IMG/VR virus record: IMGVR_UViG_3300010354_000879
Span: 1 to 20,405 of that record
Reading direction: 5' to 3' (one strand)
Source of the DNA: a virus
DNA length: 20,405 nucleotides
Position numbers and translations under genes: made by a program. The notes under the pieces were generated by a model that saw only the letters and a program-made list of their open reading frames with translations, searched no databases and was not told where the DNA came from. Below, in pieces: positions 9,201 to 14,752 of this stretch; position 1 is the first letter of the stretch, and each line of letters opens with the position of its first letter.

Positions 9201-10207
9201 TTTCAGCTGTTCTTAACAAACAATTCAGTGATGTAAATGATTTTCCTTTTTCGATAGGAGATAGGGTTTTAATAGAGGGTATATCTGTTTTAGATTCTTC
9301 AAATAAAGGATATAACTCAAAAAATTATGATTATTCTACGTTCCCCGTAGTTGGAGTAAATACTAGCTTAGGTGGATCAAACGCATCAATTGAATATTAT
9401 TTGGGAGATTATCTACTCTCTTCAGAAATTCCAGGTACTTTTGACGAAGAAAATTCTTCCGGAAGAGTGATCTCTGAAAGTTCTTTCCCAACCTTCAATA
9501 TTATTTTAGAAAAAAATTCTTTCGTTATAGGGGAGGAAGTTCAATCGGATAATATTATCGGTAAAGTATTACGATGGGATCCTAAAAACGAGTACTTAAC
9601 AATAGAATCAACAAAGGATTTTGTTTTAAACTCTTTAATCTATGGGAAGGCATCAAAATCCCAAGCTTTTGTTAAAGAAGTTTTATCTAGCGAATCTTTC
9701 TGTCGTGTAGATGCTTCATCGATAGTTAAATCTGGATGGAAATCTAACACTGGTTTTTTAAATGATAACTTACAAAGAGTCCAAGATAGTGATTATTATC
9801 AATATCTTTCATATTCTTTAAAATCGGAAGTTCCTTTCCTGGAATGGAATGATATTGTTAGTAACTTAAATCATACACTTGGATTTAAAAAATTTAGCGA
9901 TTTAACATTAAACTCTTCTCCTCAAAGTTTTAGTGGAATATCCACGAGTCAAGATTACGGACTTCTTTCAGGATTATCTAATGTAAATAGTATAGTTGAT
10001 GTTGATTGTATAAGTGATTATGATTTAGTATCTGAAAATAATTTTTATGTAGAAAATACCTTAACTAGTGATGAAATAATATTTAATTCGGTTATTCTTC
10101 AAGATTACTCAGAATCAATTGGAAATCTAGTACTAAGTATCGATGATATAAGTGTAGATTTTAACACATCATTATCAAAAACATTTGTAACTTCATTTAA
10201 TATCTAA
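2504..10207 (+). CDS. 7: Giant gp7-like baseplate wedge protein with beta-repeat modules and a YHYH-like domain
   Basis: This is a 2567-residue virion protein. Residues 1-265 resemble the C-terminal third of T4 gp7: a helical start (QLPRFVREDYPLVSELLKEYY), then DFYSSKG at 198-204 and ILFRVLYGKDVEV at about 211-223. The recalled T4 counterparts are DFYSTKG and FLFKVLYNEEVEI. In T4 this part bundles with gp6. A small beta module (about 80-120, with FPKTYG and IDDEIILYKSK) is inserted into it. The remainder is beta-rich: six H-x(4)-GD/GE modules between about 600 and 1910, about ten GxGY-type strand repeats, and a YHYH-like domain at about 1247-1368. The end (about 2411-2468, GWKSNTGFLNDNLQRVQDS onward) resembles a conserved tail of marine-phage giant structural proteins. 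T4 gp7 is 1032 residues and its distal domains differ, so much of this protein has no T4 equivalent. The position between gp6 and gp8 supports the gp7 call. No signal peptide or membrane segment is seen. Confidence 0.8.
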   Translation: MENTRVKISSIVESQLPRFVREDYPLVSELLKEYYKSLESKGSAYDILQNVDQYIKINNLTNLVSSTDLTSDVGFADNVINVSSTEGFPKTYGLISIDDEIILYKSKTSTTFEECIRGFSGITEYSTPNSEDFIFSSTEIQEHTSTNSDGTNKSVTNLSNLFLTEFFNKSKKQFLYGFENRNLYSDINQNLFLKQSKDFYSSKGTDGSFEILFRVLYGKDVEVIRPADYLIKPSDAKYRVTKNIAVESIQGNPEDLINQTIFQDEYNNIPKSFGTVNDVQKIIRNNKEYYILMVDYDFNKDVNVSGSVFGELKIHPKTNILDDVSINSTTIVVDSTIGFPKSGELIVISGGTTYNIQYNGTTVNEFLNCSGVNGILNRGLEICLNTYAYGYSNKSAKNDAEEIRFRITGVLSKIDPPKDGVYYEKNDIGKIVHLGYNKDDVLNTNWVFNRTIKCEVSNFIDEGGFEYTIETFDNNGIYQGDSVEIEYINKSTGKREVSVIDGFNVTTPTGSIPQKRFKIQTNGFEISKVFTVKKLISKFSNNFVADVLNLYKDFGSDDLYVTSSSLPFYSQNLNSEFKDLKVVLNGSFSGDTLKIVNDGDSHGFITGDAVVYSRTDSTTDSNSLGIQTGVYFVKKVDDTQIKIARSRSNIDAGKFISIASTSLTDSINFINPLVFSKVNNIPSTVDSQRCIKLLKNAENDGKKYETKSGTTGILINGVEISNYKSKDVVYYGPIESIDVISSGKGYDIINPPKLEISLPNNTSIGASGYCWVEGSLEKIDLIDGGFDYIDNPIITVSGGSGEGAVITPKIVDYDYYVDFNSSSSNEKINLTTNTLGFSTFHKFKTGESIIYLADDTGKIGGLTTEAKYFAKVIDDYTIRLHKTYNDSLVGINTIDITSFGTGNHRFRSSIKKKKISSLIVLDPGSGYKNKKVSVSSSGINTANDTVNVYKHPYLSGELIYYYGGDTNISGLNTGKYIVTKINDTSFKLSNIGIGSTSFDFYYQTNQYVNFKSTGSGNHIFNYEPIEVNITGQVGVYTTTGLTFSAKVQPSFRGKIDSAFVYEGGTGYGSTDIINFNKQPSYTLNSGSGAVVSPIISNGKIVSVTIKEGGKDYNSTPDLVIRGFGIGAVLTPIISNGKLVEVKVLSGGINYEQKNTFIDVISSGSGCQLQFVPKIWTINKFKKLVETKKISSDDGVIYEGNNKIYGLQYTHLYAPRSLRKKVYSENFDSELKKYRSDYENDFSSNTEKYHSPLLGWAYDGNPIYGPYGYDSISNKRVRQIRSGYGDPIDDQNYRPDKNIFPAGYFIEDFVFENNGDLDENNGRFCITPEFPNGTYAYFMTLSESPAEETKGIFAREKEPKFPYIIGKNYKSTPINFNFDSKVNQENFDFVGKNILRNTSSYNVDNENSYYEYFLNSSDFLTQNIRVKNTSKGKIDFIKVISDGENYKVNDKLIFDNSNTGGSSASASVSFIGGKTITGISQTSTKIYDVEIYPSTTLNKVIGFSSSPHNLNNGDIIYLNSLTEYDPSLQKSFKVGIISERFILNTSIGNTNVTGIITYFNISNITDDNIRENDIFSVGSEEVKILSIDKKSSRVKVLRGQNSTVSSAHTAYSTLYQKPRKFYVDLANQLKNKNYNLNREIYFNPSESLGIGTIVGIGYTINFSNPGSGITSIIIPEKSIYLENHNLKTGDELVYKTNGGSSIIVSNSGISTFSLLNNSKVYVAKISDNLIGISTIKVGVGTSGGFVGISQTGSTLFFTNSGSGENHSFVTNFDNVSKANLTKTSITVSLASTHSLEVNDQVVFEVFPTTTKTIEVQYNNFHKRLVVDPKYFSTVDLTNNLIPIQNHGFINGEKLIHVSSSPAQGLEDQGIYYAIVYDSDRIRLSDSYYGAVSENKSIVGISSTSFGTLYQINPKINVERNQKVIFDLSDSSLSQQSVGVGRTSSFDLEIFSDEAFSTKYFPINSDGSPKIIKLGQVGIDSYAKLEFQIDSDFPDNLFYKLIPTAIGKNDIIIDDDVYSKNKLEFYPSELNGIKIISGIGSTSFTFENKNELYFDYYSNSNATFRYITNSENESGNIESIQIKSSGNSYQRLPSISSITSLNGSGAIILPQSNTMGNITILEIEDIGFNYSVDTTIRPLVKFPSILRVEPLSSIKSVEITSYGKDYTILPDFVVIDGFTNKVVENITLNYGSNNNFLNIVKNDNLYGVTPKIIPVNNSNGVGISSISFNNTTKIVSAVLNKQFSDVNDFPFSIGDRVLIEGISVLDSSNKGYNSKNYDYSTFPVVGVNTSLGGSNASIEYYLGDYLLSSEIPGTFDEENSSGRVISESSFPTFNIILEKNSFVIGEEVQSDNIIGKVLRWDPKNEYLTIESTKDFVLNSLIYGKASKSQAFVKEVLSSESFCRVDASSIVKSGWKSNTGFLNDNLQRVQDSDYYQYLSYSLKSEVPFLEWNDIVSNLNHTLGFKKFSDLTLNSSPQSFSGISTSQDYGLLSGLSNVNSIVDVDCISDYDLVSENNFYVENTLTSDEIIFNSVILQDYSESIGNLVLSIDDISVDFNTSLSKTFVTSFNI
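4707..5992 (+). repeat. Cluster of GxGY-type beta-strand repeats in the gp7-like protein
   Basis: Short repeats of the form I-x-S/K-hydrophobic-x-V/I-x-x-x-G-x-G/D-Y occur at about 4707 (IDVISSGKGYD), 4831 (IDLIDGGFDY), 5247 (LIVLDPGSGY), 5666 (AFVYEGGTGY), 5803 (VTIKEGGKDY) and 5917 (VKVLSGGINY). They are often followed by a Pro-rich strand and a Gly-Ser-Gly-Ala linker. Further copies lie near 6801, 8729, 8846 and 8957. The pattern suggests a stacked beta-solenoid or beta-prism-like fold, as in phage fibres. This is inferred from the strand periodicity only. Confidence 0.6.
5765..5992 (+). repeat. Adjacent tandem pair of a 38-residue (114-base) repeat
   Basis: The unit beginning GAVVSPIISNGKIVSVTI at 5765 is followed exactly 114 bases later, at 5879, by GAVLTPIISNGKLVEVKV. 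Both then give a Gly-Gly-x-x-Tyr turn. At the protein level the first 18 positions are mostly conserved. At the DNA level the copies are clearly diverged, so this is an old in-frame tandem duplication and not a recent one. It is the clearest tandem unit within the wider GxGY repeat cluster. Confidence 0.75.
6242..6607 (+). other. YHYH-like domain within the gp7-like protein (residues about 1247-1368)
   Basis: The segment contains KYHSPLLGWAYDGNPIYGPY (from residue 1247), then DLDENNGRFCITPEFPNGTY at about 1315-1334 with AYF following, and FPYIIGK just after 1360. This order (GW/GxAxDGxPIYGPY, then GxLDexNGrxxxTPExPxGTYxYxxT, then xPYxiG) is the layout I recall for the YHYH protein family, known from bacterial secreted proteins and marine phages and without a settled biochemical role. 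The domain sits in the middle of the giant protein, flanked by beta repeats on both sides, so it is probably displayed on the baseplate surface. The defining YHYH tetrapeptide itself is degenerate (YAYF at 1334-1337). Confidence 0.65.
8729..9020 (+). repeat. Second cluster of GxGY-type repeats near the end of the gp7-like protein
   Basis: Three more copies of the strand repeat lie close together: IQIKSSGNSYQRLP (about 8729), ILEIEDIGFNYSVD (about 8846) and VEITSYGKDYTILP (about 8957), spaced about 110-117 bases apart. That spacing equals the 114-base unit of the tandem pair at 5765, so the two clusters probably descend from one repeated element. The glycine of the turn is kept, while the second glycine is lost in each copy. 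Confidence 0.55.
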
Positions 10208-10214
10208 AACTAAC

Positions 10215-13200
10215 ATGACAACCAAGGTAAGAGCAAAAAAAATATTTTTAGGCGTAAAAGATGATAGATTTGAAGAAAGAAGACAATCTTCAGTAATAAC
10301 CATCTTAACAGATGGCAGTGAAATATATTTAAATCAATATGCAAAAATGTTTACTGAGGATGAACTTGGTAGTTTTGATATTAAAGCAAATGGTGAATTA
10401 GCCGTATTAGAGTTTTTTCCACTAGATTCTAGAGATAATGAATACAGTTACAGTTTTATATCATATGATACTAAACAAAATATATTGAATTTTGACTACT
10501 ATGATTTTGGTAATACGGTTAGTATAGCTACTACTTATTTAAACGTAGGTATTAATTCATCACAGACAATATATACAATTCCATCAAAATTTACTTCTGC
10601 CAAATTGTTGGTAGAGTTTTCTTCGTCCGATAGAAAAACATATGAATATAATGAAATAAATTTGGTTTCTAACGGATCTGATATATTTTTTTCAGAACTT
10701 GGTAGGATTAGTTTATCAAATGACTCTAATTTTTCTCAAGTCGGAATTGGAACTTATGATGCATCTTTTTCCGGTTCAAATATAGATGTTATTTTCAATT
10801 CCAATGTTTCCGATAATCTTGACTGCAATGTAATTTCGGTTTCTATAGCTAGTACAAATTATACTGCAGTGGGTTCTAGACCTTTAAGGTATGCTGACGT
10901 TAAATCGGAAGTTGTTTCGATAGCATCTTCATTTTCACCTGTCGCAGAATTAATAACCGATTATACTTCTAACTATAATATGGGTTATTTTGTAGTTCAG
11001 GTAACAGATACAACTAATAATCACATACAACTTTCAGAATTAATTGTACTAAACAACGATTCAGATTGCACTATTACTGAATATGGAAATGTCAGTACAT
11101 CAGGAAAATCTTTAGGAGAATTCGATTGTTCCACTAGTTCAATTACAGAAATATTCTTTACACCTAAACCAAATATAGATGTTGAAGTATCTATTTTAAA
11201 ACATATTGTTTCTTATGTCGAATTTTCTTCATTTCCTGTTTCAATTAACTTTAAAAATGCTGAACTATCTACTGGATTAAGTAAATTTTCATCATCGAGT
11301 GATATTTCATTTAAAAAAGATTTTAACTTGAATTATAAATCTATACCAATTTTTCAAAGGTCTTTCGGAGGTCAAAAAGAATCTACAATATCAAGTCCTT
11401 CGGGAATTAATCTATCTACTAACTTAGTTTACATACCAAATCATTACTTTGTTAGTGGAGAAAAGGTAGTATACAGCACAGGATCTTTTGATTTTGTTAA
11501 TGTTACCACAACACAAACAACATCAGTGGCAGGAATAGGAACAAATATTTTGGAAGTTTCATCCACTACTGGATTAAATTCCGATGCTTATTTTAACAAT
11601 AATAATGTTTATATACCGATAACAAATGTAAACTCAAATAAAGTTTCTTTAGCCAGCACTCTTAGTTCTCAAATAAATTCTGGAATTGCCGTTACATTTT
11701 CTAGAATATCAAATTCTACTTCATTTGGGTATAACTCATCATTCGCTGTAGGAATAGCGGAAACATATGTTTCCGGAATAGGTCTTACAAATAAATTGGG
11801 GGGAGATTTATATATCTATAAATTCAGTGATAAATTAGTTGGATTTTGCACTTCACCAAAAGATGCTTTATCTATTTCACCAAAGTTAATAAATTTAACT
11901 TCTGTTGGTGCCGGTAACAATCACTATGTAACATCAACAAATCAAAATTCAAAATGTTTGATATTAATTGATGAGATTATTCAATCACCAATTGTTTCCA
12001 CAGCTATTACTTCATTACTTACTGATAGCATAGAATTAATAGATACGACATTAGAATTTTCAGGAATCACTTCATTTTTTGCTGGAGATTTGATAAAAAT
12101 TAATAATGAGATAATGAAAATATCTACTGTTGGTATAGGAACTTCAAATCTTGTGGAAGTTCAGAGACCTTTCTTAGGAACTGGTTTAGAATCACATTCT
12201 AGTAATTCTTTAATTACAAAGTTAAGGGGAAATTATAATATTGTTGGTAGTAAAATATATTTCTCAGAAGCTCCTTACGGACCAATATATGATGATATCA
12301 ATGGTGATGTTAATATAAGGTCTACTTTCCAAGGAAGAGCATTTGTAAGATCCGGAATTCCAAATTCTAATGAAAGCACTTATAATACAAATTATGTTTT
12401 TGATGATATCAACTCAAGTTTTAATGCGGCAATAAAAGATTTTGAATTAACTTCCAACAATCAAAATATATCTGGATTTTCTACATCTAATGCAATAATT
12501 CTCATAAACAATATTTTCCAATCTCCAGAAAACGATTATATACTATCTGAATTATCATCTGAAACAAATTTGAATTTTACGGGAACTGCAACTTCCGCAT
12601 TATATGACCCAAATAATGCAAGTATTCCAAGAGGAGGTATAATAGTGTCCGTTGCATCTAGCAATGGTTTCGGATATCAACCTTTAATATCTGCTGGAGG
12701 AACTGCAACAGTTTCTGTTGCAGGTACAATACAATCAATTAGTATTGGAAATAGTGGATCTGGATACAGATCTTTGGTTCAACCTATTGTTAGAGTTGGA
12801 GTTCAAACTTTAAGTGTAGGGACACCTAATATTCAATATATTGGAACTGCTTCCGTTAGTAATGGAAGAATTGTAAGTATTGCTATTACAAATCCTGGAA
12901 CTGGATATACGTCAACAAATCCACCAGAAGTTGTTTTTGATGCCCCATTATCATACTCCGATTTAAATTTAAAATATTCTGGTGTAAGTAGTGGAGTTGG
13001 AACTCAAGCAAAAATAGATATAGTAGTGGGTCAGGGATCTAGTGTTATTGACTTTACGATTACAAATTATGGATATTCATACAATGTTGGTGATGTTTTG
13101 ACTGTGGAAAGTGGTGGATTAAGCGGAATACCAACAGACACTACAAAACCGTTTAAAGAATTTACTCTTACCGTAGAAAGAATATACAATGATAGTTTTA

Positions 13201-14720
13201 GTGGTTGGTCTTTAGGAGAACTACAAAAACTAGATGATATTGATACGTTGTTTAATGGATCCAGAAAAACTTTTCCACTATTATATAATAACAATAGAAT
13301 TGCTATCATTGCCAAAAAGCAATCAAAAATAAATTTACAATATAATTTACTTATATTCATAAATGATGTACTACAAAAACCAGACGTAGCGTATGTTTTC
13401 AATGGCGGAAGTACAATCACATTCACTGAATCTCCTAAATCTGGTGATAAATGTAGAATAATATTTTACAGAGGAACACCCAATGTCGATGTTATAGATG
13501 TAGACATTTTAGAAACCGTTAAGTCAGGAGATTTGTTGCAGATTAATGGCAATACCTCTGAATTGATACAGAATCAAAGAATTGTGAAAGACATAATACT
13601 TCCAGATACTGTCGAAACTAGTCCATATAATTCAGTTGGAGTTACTAGCAATTTAGAGTTTTTACGTCCAGTTAATTGGCAAAAGCAAAGAAATGACCTT
13701 GTGATAGATGGAATTCAAGTAAACAAGAGTAGAATTGAATATGAACCAAATATATTCCCAGTATCTAACCTAATAAAATCGGTTGGGATAGGATCTACTC
13801 AGTTATTTGTTGATTTGGTAAAAATCGCATTTGATACAAAAAATGAGAATATAGAAAATAAGTTTATAAACAAAATAGAAATCATAGACAACAGCAATTT
13901 AATTGCAGCTATAGCAACAGTTACAGTATCTTCAGCGGGGACAATACAATCGGTAAATATTGTCAATGGTGGTTTTGGATATGATGCAGAACCATCAGTT
14001 TCAATACAAAGTCCACTTGAAATTGGAACAACAGGAAAAGCTACACTATCACCAGTTATTTCGGGAAGTTCTGTTGCATCAATTACAGTTACATCTCCCG
14101 GATTTGGATATTCTCAAACAAATCCCCCAATAGTTTTAATTGATCCACCAACAATAAAGAAAGAGTATTTGGATAATGTTTCATATCTCGGTGACTTTGG
14201 AATTATTTCGGGAATTAAATCTACCTCTGTTGGGTTTGCTTCCACTGGATTGATACTGGATTTATACATTCCAGGTTCTTCTTATTTGAGAAATTCATCA
14301 ATTGTAGATACCACAATAACACAAAGTCAAATACAACAAAATTATTACTTTAAAGTTTCCAATTCTAAAATAGGATCTGGAGTAACTTCTTTAGATAGGA
14401 ATGGAAATATAATTGGAGTAGGAACGACCGGGCTAGATAATGTATATCAGGTAATTTCGGTCTCAAGTGCAACAACTAGTGTTTTGGGAGTAGGAACCAC
14501 AACTGTAGTTCAAGTAGTCGTTAGTATTAGTACTTATTCTAGTCTTTCTGGATTTGGATATAGTTCTTACTATGGTGATTATAGTTGGGGAATAATAAAT
14601 ATCCCAGGAAATAAAAATGAATTTAATGTTGGAACCCAGTTTGGGGTGGTTGGGTTAAATAGCACTCCAATAATTAGGAGATATAACCCACTATCAAGCA
14701 ACAATTTTGATTCTATATAA
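10215..14720 (+). CDS. Large virion structural protein (marine T4-like phage type, no T4 counterpart recognised)
   Basis: This is a 1501-residue protein between the gp7-like gene and gp8, where T4 has no gene. The N-terminus (residues 6-56, RAKKIFLGVKDDRFEERRQ then LNQYAKMF and DELGSFDI) resembles an internal part of giant structural proteins of marine myoviruses as I recall them. Next come an H-x(4)-GE module (about 410-572), a small beta module ending LESHSS (about 632-667), GxGY repeats (about 809-960 and 1242-1307), and a module with a fibre-like hairpin: LLIFINDVLQKPDVAYVF at 1045 onward, then GGSTITFTESPKSGDKC and IIFYRG. A RPVNWQKQ...DGIQVNKSRIEYEP region lies at about 1151-1180. It is probably a baseplate or fibre-associated component of the mature particle. 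No enzyme motif, signal peptide or membrane segment is visible. The first ATG after the upstream stop is used, with a 7-base gap and no Shine-Dalgarno site. Confidence 0.75.
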   Translation: MTTKVRAKKIFLGVKDDRFEERRQSSVITILTDGSEIYLNQYAKMFTEDELGSFDIKANGELAVLEFFPLDSRDNEYSYSFISYDTKQNILNFDYYDFGNTVSIATTYLNVGINSSQTIYTIPSKFTSAKLLVEFSSSDRKTYEYNEINLVSNGSDIFFSELGRISLSNDSNFSQVGIGTYDASFSGSNIDVIFNSNVSDNLDCNVISVSIASTNYTAVGSRPLRYADVKSEVVSIASSFSPVAELITDYTSNYNMGYFVVQVTDTTNNHIQLSELIVLNNDSDCTITEYGNVSTSGKSLGEFDCSTSSITEIFFTPKPNIDVEVSILKHIVSYVEFSSFPVSINFKNAELSTGLSKFSSSSDISFKKDFNLNYKSIPIFQRSFGGQKESTISSPSGINLSTNLVYIPNHYFVSGEKVVYSTGSFDFVNVTTTQTTSVAGIGTNILEVSSTTGLNSDAYFNNNNVYIPITNVNSNKVSLASTLSSQINSGIAVTFSRISNSTSFGYNSSFAVGIAETYVSGIGLTNKLGGDLYIYKFSDKLVGFCTSPKDALSISPKLINLTSVGAGNNHYVTSTNQNSKCLILIDEIIQSPIVSTAITSLLTDSIELIDTTLEFSGITSFFAGDLIKINNEIMKISTVGIGTSNLVEVQRPFLGTGLESHSSNSLITKLRGNYNIVGSKIYFSEAPYGPIYDDINGDVNIRSTFQGRAFVRSGIPNSNESTYNTNYVFDDINSSFNAAIKDFELTSNNQNISGFSTSNAIILINNIFQSPENDYILSELSSETNLNFTGTATSALYDPNNASIPRGGIIVSVASSNGFGYQPLISAGGTATVSVAGTIQSISIGNSGSGYRSLVQPIVRVGVQTLSVGTPNIQYIGTASVSNGRIVSIAITNPGTGYTSTNPPEVVFDAPLSYSDLNLKYSGVSSGVGTQAKIDIVVGQGSSVIDFTITNYGYSYNVGDVLTVESGGLSGIPTDTTKPFKEFTLTVERIYNDSFSGWSLGELQKLDDIDTLFNGSRKTFPLLYNNNRIAIIAKKQSKINLQYNLLIFINDVLQKPDVAYVFNGGSTITFTESPKSGDKCRIIFYRGTPNVDVIDVDILETVKSGDLLQINGNTSELIQNQRIVKDIILPDTVETSPYNSVGVTSNLEFLRPVNWQKQRNDLVIDGIQVNKSRIEYEPNIFPVSNLIKSVGIGSTQLFVDLVKIAFDTKNENIENKFINKIEIIDNSNLIAAIATVTVSSAGTIQSVNIVNGGFGYDAEPSVSIQSPLEIGTTGKATLSPVISGSSVASITVTSPGFGYSQTNPPIVLIDPPTIKKEYLDNVSYLGDFGIISGIKSTSVGFASTGLILDLYIPGSSYLRNSSIVDTTITQSQIQQNYYFKVSNSKIGSGVTSLDRNGNIIGVGTTGLDNVYQVISVSSATTSVLGVGTTTVVQVVVSISTYSSLSGFGYSSYYGDYSWGIINIPGNKNEFNVGTQFGVVGLNSTPIIRRYNPLSSNNFDSI
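11442..11930 (+). repeat. Enlarged H-x(4)-GE module in the 1501-residue protein
   Basis: HYFVSGEKVVYS (from residue 410) opens the same module that occurs six times in the upstream gene, and GAGNNHYVTS closes it at about residue 570. The middle is longer than usual because a second element (TTSVAGIGTNILEVSSTTGL and following) appears to be inserted. The same module in two neighbouring genes points to exchange or duplication across the gene boundary. Confidence 0.55.
12641..14140 (+). repeat. GxGY-type beta repeats in the 1501-residue protein (six copies)
   Basis: Copies: IVSVASSNGFGY (about 12641), IQSISIGNSGSGY (about 12730), IVSIAITNPGTGYTSTNPP (about 12867), VIDFTITNYGYSY (about 13041), IQSVNIVNGGFGY (about 13945) and VASITVTSPGFGYSQTNPP (about 14070). 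They fall in two groups separated by the fibre-like hairpin and the RPVNW region. They are closer to the consensus than those in the gp7-like gene. Two copies share GTIQS before the strand, and two share the TNPP stretch after the turn. Confidence 0.65.
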
Positions 14721-14725
14721 AGTAG

Positions 14726-14733
14726 AATAAATA
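14726..14733 (+). promoter_or_regulatory. Candidate T4-type late promoter upstream of gp8
   Basis: AATAAATA again, inside the 32-base gap between the 1501-residue gene and gp8 and about 19 bases before the gp8 ATG. It is the same 8-mer at almost the same distance from the start codon as the motif before gp25. This suggests that gp8 and the DUF4815 gene form a second late transcription unit that can be made independently of the long upstream genes. No hairpin terminator separates the two units, so read-through is also expected. Confidence 0.55.
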
Positions 14734-14752
14734 TAAAAAAGTCTATAAGTCA

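Noticed and set aside
13067-13426. Minus-strand open frame of 119 codons within the 1501-residue gene
   Set aside because: Opposite the conserved GxGY and fibre-hairpin region, whose protein-level repeats show the plus frame is the real one.
14721-14752. A terminator between the two transcription units
   Set aside because: No inverted repeat or GC-rich stem is present in the gap; the run of A residues is part of the AT-rich leader.
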